Positions 35,344 through 48,066 of a stretch of 64,000 nt of DNA are shown here, one piece after another; the stretch's first letter is position 1, and each line of letters begins with the position of its first letter. The notes under the pieces are model-generated. The model was not told where the DNA came from. It was given only the letters and a program-made list of their open reading frames with translations, and did no database searches. The position numbers were made by a program, and so were the translations under genes. Source of the stretch: Begonia masoniana (lineage: Eukaryota; Streptophyta; Magnoliopsida; Cucurbitales; Begoniaceae); NCBI GenBank assembly GCA_022432975.1, contig CM039508.1, forward strand, positions 20,611,779-20,675,778, written 5' to 3'.

Positions 35344-36576
35344 CTATTTGACAAAAAGGACAGGTGCACCCCACGGTGAAAAGCTAGGGCGTATGAACCA
35401 TTTCTCCAACAGATCCTCCAACTGTTTCTTTAATTCTTTAAGTTCTGTTGGTACTAACCTATATGGATTCTTAGATACAGGCTCAGCGCCCGGGTAAATA
35501 TCCACAACAAATTCAATTTTCCTATCTGGTGGTAAACCAGGAAGGTCATTTAAAAATAATTTAGGAAAGTCTTGGACCACTAAGACATTTTGAGGATTTG
35601 TCTTTCCTACAAGTTGTGTGTCTAAAACGCTAGCTAAGAAGCACAAATACTCTCCATCTGGGGAAGTTCTAGTGTTAATAGAAGTCATCACAGACATTTC
35701 CTTATTCTTCTTCGAAGCTTGAAAGGTATGTTTCAAACTACCAGGGGGTTTGAAGCTAATTATTCCAGTCCTACAATCAATTGTGGCGTGGTGATTAAAC
35801 AACCAGTCCATTCTTAGGATTACATCAAATCCCATTATATCCATAATGATGAGATCAGCAGGTAGATCCTTGTTTCCTACTAACACAATACAATTAAGCA
35901 TTACTCGGCTAGAGTGCATGCATTCACCAGAGGGTAACGCGACATTAAACATATGTTCAGATGGCGTAGGTTGTACATCTAGCTTAACAGCAAATGTAGA
36001 TGCTATAAATGAATGCGTTGCACCAGAATCTATTAAAGTAAAAACAGGTATAGAGTTGATCAATATAGTACCTGACACTATAGCGGGCTGTTCTTCACCT
36101 GACTCTATCATGGAGAATATCCTCGGTTTAATCGTAGCAGGACCACTCTTAAAAACTGAGCAGTCTCTGCTAATATGGCCGACCTTGTTACAATTGTAGC
36201 ATCTGGTGATTCTAGGCTTCGGGCATTCTTTGAACGTGTGTCCAACCTCCTCACAGTTGAAACACTTCCCAAAGTTCAATCTACACTCGCCCGGGTGGTT
36301 CTTCAAACACTTAGAACACTGGGAAAATTTCCTGGCATTCTGTATTTTCCCTCCTGTTCTCTGGCTATTCCAGCCTTCACTTGGCCTCTTCATTCCTCTT
36401 TGTTGGTGTGGCTGGATAAACTTTTCTGGGACCTCCTTTGGTCCAGCACACTTCCTTTTAGCTTCTTCCACTTCTAGAGCAGTGGACACAACTTCGCTGG
36501 ATGTCCAGCCTTTAATACCACAAAATTTAACTCCTCGATAAATTTCCGTCTTCAGCCCATGCACAAATTTGAACAC
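35344..36576 (-). pseudogene. Tekay-like gag end, protease and RT start
   Basis: A 410-codon open segment. It holds zinc knuckles CFNCEEVGHTFKEC and CYNCNKVGHISRDC, the protease [14 protein letters not shown] and a retropepsin flap-side motif IIMDIMGFDVIL. The RT N-terminus follows ([27 protein letters not shown]). It is stopped by TAG where related copies read Lys, eleven bases before the next open segment. Confidence 0.88.
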
Positions 36577-37170
36577 ATTGTCCTCGTCCTTGTGAGCAAT
36601 ATGTCCAGCAAACCTGGACAGGGACTCGAATTACCTACTGTACTTGGCCACAGACCTTGTCTGCTTCAAGTTCAGAAGCTTTAACTTCTTTGCGGTTTGA
36701 ACAGTGCTATTAAAATACTTCTCATAGAAAATGTCCTTGAATTGTGACTAAGACATCGCCAAAACATCAGTGGTGGTCTCTATTGTTTCCCACCAAAGTT
36801 GAGCATCACCAGCCAAATGAAATGTTGCCAACGTGACCTTGTCTACTTCTCCAATGTTGGCGCACCTAAACATACTCTCAATCTTCCTAAGCCACCCTTC
36901 AGCAATAACCGGATCAGATGACCTTCCAGCAAACGTGGGTGGTTGTAGCCTCCTGAATCTATCTCCAGAATGTTCATTGCTAGAACTCGAGTTGGCACTT
37001 CTTTGTACCTCTCGGTTCAACAGCACTCCTAACTGATCGGACTGCTGACGCACTAGGTCATTTTGCTGACGCACCAAATCTGTCCGCTGCCTAATCACGC
37101 TAGGATCTTCTTCACGTCCCGGATTCAGTATCTCTCTTAGTACTCTTGGTCTTCCTGGTCGTCTAGACAT
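36577..37170 (-). pseudogene. Tekay-like gag, N-terminal part
   Basis: The likely start is MSRRPGRPR at 37170; an upstream in-frame Met lies at 37212. QQ-rich repeats (LVRQQNDLVRQQSDQ) precede the conserved gag core (GWLRKIESMFRC, VTLATFHLAGDAQLWWE). A TAG at about 36748, where related copies read Trp, and further stops near 36635 break it before the zinc knuckles. Confidence 0.85.
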
Positions 37171-37310
37171 CTTACTAGATTCCTGCACAGGGTTAACTAC
37201 TCTCATAAACATCTAATAACTAAAGCTAACATAAACACTTACAGTTGTTGGAGTACTCCCATGCGACGATCGGCACTGATGAGTAATCTTTTGAAAGGTT
37301 TAACTAAATG

Positions 37311-37322
37311 TCTCTGATACCA
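37311..37322 (-). other. Primer binding site, Tekay-like element
   Basis: TGGTATCAGAGA on the minus strand, three bases inside the 5' LTR at 37326. Confidence 0.88.
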
Positions 37323-37325
37323 TAC

Positions 37326-39479
37326 TGTAACGCCCCGAGCTATCTGAACCCGGTTCGCCACACATAATACTAAACCGAACTATGACTTTCTGAGAAAATT
37401 TTAAAATTTAATTCAACGATCAAGACTTGACCCTTAAAACATTAAAACTTGTAGCGAAAAAATATTTGTATGAACGACATTTATTAAATAGTTAAAATAT
37501 TGAAGACAGTTGGTTGAAAAAGAAAAGAAAACAGAACACATCTACCGCTGAATAGTTCCAGCGGTAGAAATAGAGACAAAAGAGTCTCGGCGGTAGAAGC
37601 CATACAAATTACATCTTCCACTCACAAAACGACAACATTTTACACTCGCATTCACCGCTCATAAACGACAAATCTCCTATTCACTTCTACCGCTCGCAAA
37701 CGACAAACATTCTCAGCTAACATCTACCGATAGAACAAGCTGTGTCTTCCGGTCACTAGACGACAAAAATCCTCAATTCACATCTACCGATCGCAAAACG
37801 ACAAATTACTTCCTACATCTTCCGATAGATATAATACTCGACATCACTCGGTCACAAAACAACAAATTTCTTTACTCACATCCACCGATGGAAAACATCC
37901 ACCGATAGACGACAACACTCAACATCCACCGGTGGACTACATCCACCGATAGACAAAACTCTCGACTTCTACCGATGGACTACATCCACCGATAGATATT
38001 ACACTCAACATCTACCTATAGATAAAAAATACTCAATATCTACCAATAGACATCATCTACCGATAGGTCAGAAACACTCAACAGAAACAGCATAGCAAAC
38101 AATTTCACTCTAAACAAAGAAAACTCCGACTACCAAAAGAACTTGAGCATTTTACTAAAAATCATTCAAAACTACTTAAATCCGTGCATTACTCCAAAAT
38201 TTGGTAAAACCACTATTAAAACTAACAGAGTATCATTATCAGAAAAGTCTCAAAATGTATTCAAAAATATTAAAACTACCACCGTCATAAAAACTCTCAA
38301 CATACTTCAATTGAATCATGGTTCACTAAACCTTCTCATCTACTGCCTCTAGTTAAACTGCCCCATCAGTTGCCAGATCGGTGCTTGAATGCACCCCTCC
38401 AACCTGCCTAGTTCTCAGCAAACTCAGAGAACACACCTGCTGTCACTTCTTCATCTACATCACAAAACTCATATATTAGCCTAATGCTAAGTAAGTAAAG
38501 CAGTAATAAAATGAAATGCTGAAACATAAATTCCTAGACATGCAGTTTCTACTTTCTCATCTCAGTTGCATATGCATTCGTTTCTGGTCTGATCCCCCTG
38601 GGAAATTGGGAGTTGGATCACTTCTCCCAAAGTCATACATCCTCTCTCTCGATTAAGGGGCGGATTAGTTCCCTTAATAACTATTCAGATTCCCCTGTGA
38701 AATTGGGAGTTGGATCACTTCTCCCAAAGTTATAAATCCCTTTATAAGTTAAGGAGCGGATTAGTCCCTTTAATAGTTTATCTGTTACAGTCTGTTCATT
38801 CCTTGCCATGCCATTTCATGTAAATTCATTTTCGCATACTTTCAAAATATGATGCATGACATACAAACACATTCAAGCATACATAATCCTACTGTTTTGT
38901 GATGTAGGCCCGAAGGCACAAGTATACTTCACTTACCTGGTCTCCTAGAAATATTGGGTGGAAGACTACCTTGGAAGCTTACTCAAACCTAAAGTCATAG
39001 ACAGAACATACATTAGACTTTCTCTAAACTCCATTCTAAACCGCTAGAATTTTAAAGACACTAGTTTGGAAGCTTAGTTCATTGAGCAATCCCGATTTAC
39101 CACAAAACCTGAACTAGCTCACTCTTACGGCATTCTCAAAACTCACATTTATACTCTCCCCAATCATCGATAGCTACCAGTACAGCAAGGAATCGAAATA
39201 GGACTCACCTAGTTTGGAGAAGAATCAAGTAGAAGAATCGCCTAGAGAGCTCTGCTGCTTGAGCTGAAGACCGAAAGGGGAAAATAGGGAATAGTGGCGG
39301 CTATAGTGCATTAATCACAAAGTCTCTTTCTTTAAATAGGTTATTACTACAGATCTCTATTTACCATTATGCCCTTACTTAGTCACTCATTAACCTAGTC
39401 AATATTCTCCTAATTTCATCCATAAAATGTATACTATTAGTTGATAAGATAAGTTGGTTCAATGGAACTAGGTGTTACA
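37326..39479 (-). repeat. 5' LTR of the Tekay-like element
   Basis: 2154 bp. It keeps the segment missing from the left LTR. It has the same motif array (37545-38085), leader sites (38455-39208) and TATA box (39331-39340). Confidence 0.93.
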
Positions 39480-40116
39480 AAAACAGTCGTCTAGAGTTGT
39501 AAGTAAGTCGTCGTCCAGAATTGAATGGACGAATATGTCATCCAGATTAAGTGGATGAGTCATCGTCCAAAGTTAGGGGCGAGTTCGAGTCCAGAAAACG
39601 AAGTTGAGATGTCGTCCAAAATGATGTCGTTCAAATTAAGGTTGTCTGAAATGATATCGTTCAAAGTTGTCATCCAAAGTAAGTAGTCACGTGGACTGTG
39701 GACGATAAAGTCACGTGGTCCGTGGACGATAAATTTAAGTAAGTCTATGGACGTTGGTCCGTGGACGATGAGTCTATATAACCCGTGAGTGATGAAGTCA
39801 CGTGGTTTGTGGACGATGAAGTCACTTGAACAGAGAGCGATAATGTTTAACAGTCAGTGGACGAAAATGTCAAAGTAGTCCATGGACAATTAAGTCACCC
39901 GACCTTGCAAATAAGATGGTTGCCCGAGTTATGTCGTTCGACTCTGTGGATGAGTACACCGTCAGATATATGAAAAAGTCTAGTTCTTAGAATTTAGGGT
40001 TTTTAATTTGTTGTTTTAGACGTCCGAGAGTTTCAAAATTTTATAAGTAGATGTTCCATGACATAAAATGATTAAGTTTAAGTTAAGAATATGTCGCGAC
40101 CTACTGGGTCGTGACA
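39480..40116 (+). repeat. 5' LTR of the outer element, second part
   Basis: It resumes the LTR after the Tekay-like insertion and ends GGGTCGTGACA before the PBS. It is filled with short repeats GTGGACGATGA, GTCGTCCA and AAGTCACGTGG; the CACGTG is a G-box core. Confidence 0.88.
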
Positions 40117-42430
40117 ATTATGGTATCAGATCAAAACCGAGTTCTAAAATCGATTATGTAGATTGCCTTCTAGCACAAATCGCCGCATGAGTACACTCCA
40201 ACAACTGTAAGTATGTTTACGTTCATGTTCATGTAGTATTTAAAGTGATTTAATTGGATATTGCATTAGTGTGAGATAAGTACTGATTGTAATTATTATT
40301 TTGTTGTTAGATTATAGGTTTATAAGATTATGATTGTTAAATAGTGAGTAGAAAATACTTAGAATTATTATTGTTATATTTTTCCTTGGGGTGAAAGGAT
40401 CCATTGGGTTAGAAGGTTCCTTTGGACAATGATGAATTTAAGGAATATCTAGGTTAGCTCATAGGAGAAATGATGACCTCTAATAATAGGACGCTCATGG
40501 TGTATAGTTGTATATACTACAAGGAAGATTTACTAAGATATTGTCCGAATGTAGGATAAGTGCAATCTAATACTCCCGAGGTAACGAAAAGAGATTATAT
40601 GGCTAATGACTACTCGACATAATAAGGGAACTGGACGAAAGTTTTCCCAAGTAATTGCTCTTATGGGATTTGGTGTCGCTTACCAATCTACGGGAATATT
40701 AGGTACGATATTAATTTAGGAATAGGAGGATTGTGTTAGAATATTTAAGGGAGAGTGATTACAAGAGAAGCTAAGAAAAGAAGGGTGTTGTAACGTATTT
40801 TATGGTATGGTGAGATGGCTTAAAGGAGAGTGAAGTAATTATCTAATTTTTTTTGTCTTTTATTGAAGCTATGAGTACTCCCTATAAAACTAAGTATCTA
40901 ATGTTTGAGGTCTTTATAAGAAAAGAGACAGTTAGAGTTAATCTGTACTCAAGAGGATAGACCCTAAGGGATAGGAGACGTAAAACAAGAGTGCATGCTC
41001 ATGTATGGGAGGTTAATGACAGAGCGTTTACTACCAAGGAGATATCGACCACGAGATTTGGTTTAGCAAATTATGAAGACATAGGTCAGTAAAAGTGCAC
41101 ATCCTAGTAGGTGTATGGTCGACTAGAGAAGAGTTGACAATACTGCATTTAAAGGTTATTTGGGCCAAAGTGATAATCGTTAGGAAAATGCGTGAGTTAC
41201 GTTCTGTTACGATGAATGGTGAACCCTTAAGATTTTGTTACTATTAGAGGGATGTAGCTTACGGAATACGAGATTTAAATAGATGGAAACTGGATCCTAA
41301 TCGATGAATTTTTTAGGTTTTACAATATGACAAAGCAGATAGAGGTTTAAACTCAACCACAAAATCATTGAGAGGTACTTTTGATCAACAAAGTACAATT
41401 GGTATGTTTAAGTGAATAAGGGAACGTGGTTGAGACCCAAATATTTTAGATCCATATGGAGTTGAAAGTATCTAGGCGAAAGTTATATTCAAGAATTCAA
41501 TTTAGGTTAATTGTTGAGAGGATATGAGAGGTGGCTATAACTTTGGAAGGTTAGAGGGTCTGTTTGATCGGTACCGAGTCGTGCATGTAAGATCTAGGCG
41601 CTTTTTAGGCGTGTTTGTATTGACCATTACCGTAAAGAAAGTAAAGAGATCAAATCAGAATTGGGAAGTCATAGATTTCAAAGACATTAGAGGACCAAAA
41701 AAAAAATTATGTAAGGTGACACCCAAGGTACTAGAACTAGCCGTTCCCTAGAAAATGAGTACCGTCTTAGAAGACTAAACAATAAGGAACAATTATCTAT
41801 GTGAGAAAAGATCATGGTCGCCATGGTACAGAAAAAGACTTGGGGAGGTTAAGGGTGATCAATAAATAAGTAGACGCGTCAAGCAATTGGTGCTGATTAG
41901 CAAAAACATAAGAGTTGGAAATAACTTAGAAACCAGGATGTACTATCTAATCAGAGAAGAGTTTAGCACCTTAAGTAAAAGTTATGTATAGGGATTTAGA
42001 TATGAGCCCGTAGTGAATATAGTTTAAGTTAAGAACCCCCAGGCATGAGGCTTACCTCCCGGATGAATGTAGAAACTTTAGTGTTCGAGGAACCAGGAGG
42101 GTGAACCTTAATGAAGAGATGTTTCTAAATTTTTGGAAAATAGAAGGGCAAGATTTGGGAATTTTAGGAAATCTTGAATAAGGGTGTAAACCTACTTACG
42201 ACAAGTTTACTAACAATGAAATTGTTGCAAGGAAACAAGTAAGATATTTAGAACCTGCCTATAAGGAATTGTAGATAACAGACTGGTTAGTAACTTTAGA
42301 GGAAATCCTTGTGTGATATTAGGAATAAGTGTAGGTCATTGTTTAATTAATGAGGTGTTTTTGTTAAGTTTGATTAGGGTTTGGAAACCCTAATCGGGGG
42401 GAGGGGTCCGAACTTTCCCCTTTCATTCAC
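40117..42430 (+). other. Internal region of the outer element, no recognised gene
   Basis: The PBS TGGTATCAGA is at 40121-40130. The rest has stops in all frames. The longest plus frame (41524-41751, 75 codons) has no known domain. I see no RT, integrase or protease motif on either strand. Confidence 0.6.
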
Positions 42431-42431
42431 T

Positions 42432-42680
42432 GACTGTGGACGTTGGTTGGCTTTGGTCGTTGGCTGACTTTAGAAGTTGGCTGACTATGGACGTTCGCTG
42501 GCTGTGGACGTTGGCTGGCTTTGGTCATTGGCTGACTTTGGAAGTTGGCTGACTATGGACGTTCGCTGGCTTTGGACGTTGGCTGGCTTTGGACGTTGGC
42601 TGACTTTGGACGTTAGCTGGCTGTGGACGTTCGCTGGCTGTAGACGTTGGTTGGTTTTGGACATTCGCTGGCTGTGGGCG
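42432..42680 (+). repeat. Diverged 17-bp repeat array
   Basis: Variants of the 17-bp unit (GGACGTTGGCTGGCTTT and forms with GACT, TGTG, TCGC) run about 14 times. This is an older array related to the pure one downstream. Confidence 0.9.
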
Positions 42681-42914
42681 ATTATCACCTAGTTGAAACC
42701 AGTGAGGTTTAAGGCGCCAATTCCGCTAGTAAGTGTCGGCCCTAGAGCTGTTTCAAGCATGTTTCCCCACATTTCTGAAGGTTAAAAAAAAAGAGAGTTT
42801 GAAGACCTTGGAGTCAGCTTTATTTGGATACTGAGGGTTTGAAATGAACACTGATCAAGAAACCTGAACATAAGTAATTAGATTGGCTAGGAAGTTTAAC
42901 TTGCGGATGATTAA

Positions 42915-43918
42915 TTGGTGGCTTTGGACGTTGGCTGGCTTTGGACGTTGGCTGGCTTTGGACGTTGGCTGGCTTTGGACGTTGGCTGGCTTTGGACGTT
43001 GGCTGGCTTTGGACGTTGGCTGGCTTTGGACGTTGGCTGGCTTTGGACGTTGGCTGGCTTTGGACGTTGGCTGGCTTTGGACGTTGGCTGGCTTTGGACG
43101 TTGGCTGGCTTTGGACGTTGGCTGGCTTTGGACGTTGGCTGGCTTTGGACGTTGGCTGGCTTTGGACGTTGGCTGGCTTTGGACGTTGGCTGGCTTTGGA
43201 CGTTGGCTGGCTTTGGACGTTGGCTGGCTTTGGACGTTGGCTGGCTTTGGACGTTGGCTGGCTTTGGACGTTGGCTGGCTTTGGACGTTGGCTGGCTTTG
43301 GACGTTGGCTGGCTTTGGACGTTGGCTGGCTTTGGACGTTGGCTGGCTTTGGACGTTGGCTGGCTTTGGACGTTGGCTGGCTTTGGACGTTGGCTGGCTT
43401 TGGACGTTGGCTGGCTTTGGACGTTGGCTGGCTTTGGACGTTGGCTGGCTTTGGACGTTGGCTGGCTTTGGACGTTGGCTGGCTTTGGACGTTGGCTGGC
43501 TTTGGACGTTGGCTGGCTTTGGACGTTGGCTGGCTTTGGACGTTGGCTGGCTTTGGACGTTGGCTGGCTTTGGACGTTGGCTGGCTTTGGACGTTGGCTG
43601 GCTTTGGACGTTGGCTGGCTTTGGACGTTGGCTGGCTTTGGACGTTGGCTGGCTTTGGACGTTGGCTGGCTTTGGACGTTGGCTGGCTTTGGACGTTGGC
43701 TGGCTTTGGACGTTGGCTGGCTTTGGACGTTGGCTGGCTTTGGACGTTGGCTGGCTTTGGACGTTGGCTGGCTTTGGACGTTGGCTGGCTTTGGACGTTG
43801 GCTGGCTTTGGACGTTGGCTGGCTTTGGACGTTGGCTGGCTTTGGACGTTGGCTGGCTTTGGACGTTGGCTGGCTTTGGACGTTGGCTGGCTTTGGACGT
43901 TGGCTGGCTTTGGACGTT
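42915..43918 (+). repeat. Pure 17-bp minisatellite, about 58 copies
   Basis: The unit GGCTTTGGACGTTGGCT repeats with no visible mismatch for about 1 kb. Since 17 is not a multiple of three, the array reads open in all three plus frames and one minus frame, cycling through the same 17 residues (WLWTLAGFGRWLALDVG). The long frames are therefore a product of the repeat, not a gene. Confidence 0.97.
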
Positions 43919-44256
43919 ATGTAACATTGAAGTATGAAATGTCTTAGGTGGAGAAGGATTCAAGTGAAGGCACAACATTGCTAAGGAGTCCAGGTAAGTG
44001 AGTGTGTTAGGGACCCGACCATTAGGGCCCTACATCACAAGGATACTAGGATTGTGGTTTTGGTGATTTGTTTGATGTTTGTGATCGGTTGAGTGTTATG
44101 CTGAGATAAGTATAGTTTCATGACATGTTATTCGATTATGGTTTGCTTCCTGTAGTGTAATGTTCTCTTACTCATTCATGTACATGCATCATGTTTTCTT
44201 CACTGATACACAAAAATGTTTTACATGTATGATTTATGTAAAGAATTGAAAAGAAA
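43919..44256 (+). repeat. 3' LTR of the outer element, first surviving part
   Basis: Matches 29433-29772 of the 5' LTR, including the TCCAGGTAAG donor-like site. The first 630 bp or so of the LTR, with its TATA box, are absent. Confidence 0.85.
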
Positions 44257-45419
44257 TGTAACGCCCCGAGTTATCTGAACCCGGTTCGTCACACAATGCC
44301 CGTACATGACTAAAATTTTTACTAAATATATATATTTTTTTAAAATAAACTTGCAGCGGAAATCATTTGAAATGTTAAGGAATAATCGGTCAAAGAAATA
44401 GAAGTTTGAATTGTGAAAACACTTTAAAAGTTGCAGAAGTCAAATGCATCCGCCGATGAGTAAAGTCAACGGAAGAAGCAGAAAACAACCAAAATAGAAG
44501 ACTCCTGCCGATGACGTCAGTCGAATGAAAAACAAAGGACATCTCTCGGTAGACTGTATCTACCGGTGGCTAAACGACAAAATGCACACTACATCTTCTG
44601 ATGACGTCAGCACGCATCTGCCAATGAGTTTACTGAGACATCATCTGATGGACTTAAACCTACATCTTCCGATGACGTCAGCTCGCATCTGGCGATGAGT
44701 TTGCTGAGACATCATCCGATAGACTTAAACCTACATCTTCCGATGACGTCAGCTCGCATCTGCCGATGAGTTTACTGAGACATCATCCGATAGACTTAAA
44801 CCTACATCTTCCGATGACGTCAGCACGCATGTGCCGATCACTAAACGTCAAACGTAGTACCCACTCATACCGGTAGGGCAAATCCTATATCTTTCGATGG
44901 AACAAACCTCATGTACCGGTGACTTTACTGATACATCATCCGATGACTATTCTTAAGGCATCTTCTGATAGAAATAACCTACATCATCCGATGACTTTTC
45001 TTAAGGCATCTTCCGATAGACAAATTACTCGACTCCTACCGATGGACCAAACAACATGGCAGTAGACTTTACTATAAATCAAGAAAGTCCCGACTATCAA
45101 AAGTACTTAAACATTTTACCAAAAACAAATCAGAGGCAGTTTAAATCATTGTATTGCTCAAATTCAGTAAAAACAACATTTTAAAATCCAACGGAACCCT
45201 AATGTCAGGAAATCTCCAAAACTAATTCAAAAGGTTGCTACCACTACTATCATGAAAACCCCATGTACTCAGATTGAATCATTATCAATTAGACCTTCAC
45301 AACCGCTGACACCAGTTAACCCGCCTCATCAGTTTACCAGACCGGAGTATGAATGTACCCCTCCAACCACATCTACTGATCTGTGCACACGGGAAATTCA
45401 CCTGCAGTAATCTCTTCAC

Positions 45420-46268
45420 CTACATCACAAAACTCATCTATTAGCCTAATGCTAAGCAAGTAAAGCAAGAAATGAAATGTGTGCTGAAATGTAAATACTA
45501 AATATGCAGTTTCTACTTTCATTCCTCAGTTATGTTGCATTCGTTCACTGGTCTGATGATCCCTGATACAATGGGAGGTGGATCGGTTTTCTCAGGGTAT
45601 GAATCCATATATTCAATTAAGGGGCAGATTAATTCCCTTAACAGCTGATTTGATCCCTGATACAATGGGAGGTGGATCAATTTTCCCAGGGTATGAATCC
45701 ATATACTCAATTAAGGGGCGGATTAATTACCTTAATGCTGATTTGATCCCTGATACAATGGGAGGTGGATCAATTTTCCCAGGGTATGAATCCGTATGTT
45801 CGATTAAGGGGCAGATTAGTTCCCTTAAAAGTATACTGTTACAATCTGTTCACATCTCACCATGCTACTTCATGGAAATTCATTTTCGTTTTCTTTCAAA
45901 TATGATGCATGGCAACTGAAAAGAAACATTCATTCATCCACACACAAATCCTACTGTTTTGTGATGTAGGCCCGAAGGCACATGCAAACTTTACTTACCT
46001 GGTCTCCTGGAAAAACTTGGTTGCAAGTTACTTCGGGTATTACTCAAACCTAAAACCATAGATAGAGCATACATTAAATTTCCTCTAATCTTCATTCTAA
46101 ACCACTAGAAATCTAAGGGAAACTGTTTTGGGAATTCTAGTCATTGTGCATTCCCGATTTCAACTTAAACCGAAACCACCACTCGCTTACCGCCTTCTCA
46201 AAACCTCATATATCATCCCTCCTATCAACGATAGATACAATGTAACAAGAAATAGAAGCAAAACTCAC
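45420..46268 (-). other. Candidate two-intron leader (left LTR of tandem element)
   Basis: Minus-strand sites are ACTCG|GTGAGT (donor, 46268), GGTTTTAG|G (acceptor, exon from 46049), GACCAG|GTAAGT (donor, exon end 45999) and GTGATGTAG|GTGAAG (acceptor, exon from 45419). The central exon is 51 nt. Matching sets lie at 53158-54006 and 60115-60963. Confidence 0.58.
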
Positions 46269-46390
46269 CGAGTTCAGAGGAAATCACTGGAGGAAGTCGA
46301 AGGGGGTCTCCTATCGCGCTCTGCTAAGCTGAGGAGCTGAGAATGGAGGGGAAACGAAATAAACAGTGGCGGCTATTTCATTAATAGTTT

Positions 46391-46400
46391 CCTTAAATAC
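46391..46400 (-). promoter_or_regulatory. TATA-like box (also in the two other LTRs)
   Basis: GTATTTAAGG on the minus strand. Same motif at 54129-54138 and 61086-61095. Confidence 0.6.
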
Positions 46401-46535
46401 GTTAACCTTTATTACTATCATATTACCATACTGCTGTCCCTTAGTCATACATTAACCTAGTCATTAATCCTCCATAACAATAATATCTCACGATTTGATT
46501 AAATAATTAGATTGTGATTAAACCGGGTGCTACAA

Positions 46536-46550
46536 TCTACCCTCCTTAAA
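46536..46550 (-). other. Polypurine tract
   Basis: On the minus strand, TTTTAAGGAGGGTAGAT abuts the 3' LTR. The same tract abuts the middle LTR at 54273. Confidence 0.75.
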
Positions 46551-46569
46551 AGAATTTTTTCCTCAAAAT

Positions 46570-48066
46570 TCAGTACCTGAACAACTCAGGATGTTGGTCC
46601 ATCATGTCTTGCTGGCGCTCCCAAGTTGTCTCCTCTATGTTCTGGTTGTGCCATAAGATTTTCACTAGTGGAACCTCCTTGTTGCGCAACACCTTTACTG
46701 CATAGTCCAAGATCCTTACAGGTTTCTCCTCATATGCAAGAGTAGGAAGAACCTCAATGTCCTGCTGTTCCACAACCTCATATGGATCTCTTACACACTT
46801 CTTTAACATAGAAACATGGAACACATTGTGGATTCCTTCCATAGAAGTCGGTAACTGCAACAGATAGGCTGCACTCCCAACCCTTTTCAAAATTAAGAAT
46901 GGTCCAATGAACCTGGGGTTTAACTTTCCTCTCTTCCCGAATCTCACAACTCCTTTGAATGGTGACACCTTAAGAAAAACTTCATCACCTACTTGAAACT
47001 CTAATTTTCTTCGTCTTTTATCAGCATAACTCTTCTGGCAGCTTTGAGCTGTCAGAATTCTCTGTCGGATGAGGGCAACCTTCTCCACAGTCTGCTGCAC
47101 AATGTCAGGACCAAGCAACTGTGTTTCACCAACTTCATCCCAGTACAAAGGAGATCTGCATTTTCGTCCATATAATGCTTCGTATGGAGCCATGCCTATT
47201 GTTGCTTGAAAACTGTTATTGTATGAGAACTCAACCAATGGTAAATATTTACTCCAAGATCCTTGAAAGTCCAATATGCATGCTCGGAGCATATCTTCTA
47301 AGGTCTGAATGGTTCTCTCGGATTGTCCATCTGTTTGAGGGTGGAAAGCTGTGCTAAAATTAAGCTGTGTTCCCATAGCCTTGTGCAAACTTTTCCAGAA
47401 CTTAGATGTAAATCTGGAGTCTCGGTCTGAAACTATGGTGCTTGGAACACCATGCAGCCTAACAACTTCGTGCACATACAATTCAGCAAGCTGATCCATC
47501 GAGTAAGTCATCTTTATTGGTAGGAAATGAGCTGATTTGGTTAAACGATCAACTATCACCCAAATTGCATCATGTCCTTTTACAATCCTAGGTAATTCTG
47601 TAACAAAATCCATAGTTATTTGTTCCCATTTCCATTCGGGAACTGGTAAAGGTTGTAATGTCCCAGCAGGCCTCTGATGTTCAGCTTTAATCTGTTGACA
47701 ACACAAACATGATCCTACATATTCTGCCACGCTTCGTTTCATACTAGGCCACCAGTAGTGTTGCTTAAGGTCTCTGTACATCTTTGTACTTCCAGGGTGA
47801 ACAGAGAACCTGAAAGAGTGTGCTTCAGAAAAAATCTCATCACGGAGTTCCTTAATGGCTTGAACAAACCACCTATTTCTAAACTTGAGGATCCTATTAG
47901 CAGAATAGTTAAAATCTGATTGGTCTGTGGAATTCATGCTTGACTTGTACTTGTTACACTCATCATCATTCGTCTGAGCTTCCTTTATTTTCTCTAGAAT
48001 GGTAGGCTTTAAGGTTATGGCTGATAGTATAGCTGATACACTGGTTACTGCTTCTAGGTTAAATTT
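46570..48066 (-). pseudogene. Integrase with chromodomain, body 1
   Basis: Open for 455 codons from the Met at 47937. HHCC: H40, H47, C77, C80. The core has D110, D171 and E207, with 35 residues between the last two. A PRFIGPF box and a chromodomain-like C-terminus (about residues 395-445, [12 protein letters not shown]...NIEETTWE) end at a natural stop 35 bp before the LTR. This domain is itself intact, but a stop near 48067 separates it from RNase H. Confidence 0.9.

Larger units (their letters stand above)
30541..39479 (-). mobile_element. Tekay/Del-like chromovirus, coding-defective
   Basis: LTRs are 30541-32655 (2115 bp) and 37326-39479 (2154 bp), flanked by AAAAC (30536-30540, 39480-39484). 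The PBS (TGGTATCAGAGA on the minus strand, 37311-37322) and a purine tract at 32656-32670 give minus-strand orientation. The order is gag with two zinc knuckles, protease, RT, RNase H, integrase and a C-terminal chromodomain-like segment, i.e. Ty3/Gypsy chromovirus of Tekay/Del type. The length difference between LTRs is one deletion of about 39 bp near 30560 in the left copy. Pol has many stops. Confidence 0.92.
44257..46535 (-). repeat. Outer left (3') LTR
   Basis: 2279 bp, TGTAACGCCCCGAG to GGTGCTACA. It contains TGACGTCA at 44512, 44602, 44673, 44744 and 44815, the last four exactly 71 bp apart. Three tandem blocks of about 95 bp lie near 45550-45835. Confidence 0.94.

Noticed and set aside
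41524..41751. 75-codon frame in the outer element interior
   Set aside because: No recognised motif, surrounded by stops, and no evidence beyond length.
42883..43978. Four overlapping open frames of 327-355 codons with a repeated 17-residue unit
   Set aside because: They are forced by a pure 17-bp repeat lacking stops in those frames. Equal openness in three plus frames and one minus frame argues against a protein.
45519..45919. Short frames (also at 53256-53707) with repeated SIFPGYES
   Set aside because: They are translations of the tandem blocks of about 95 bp in candidate intron 2 of the LTRs.
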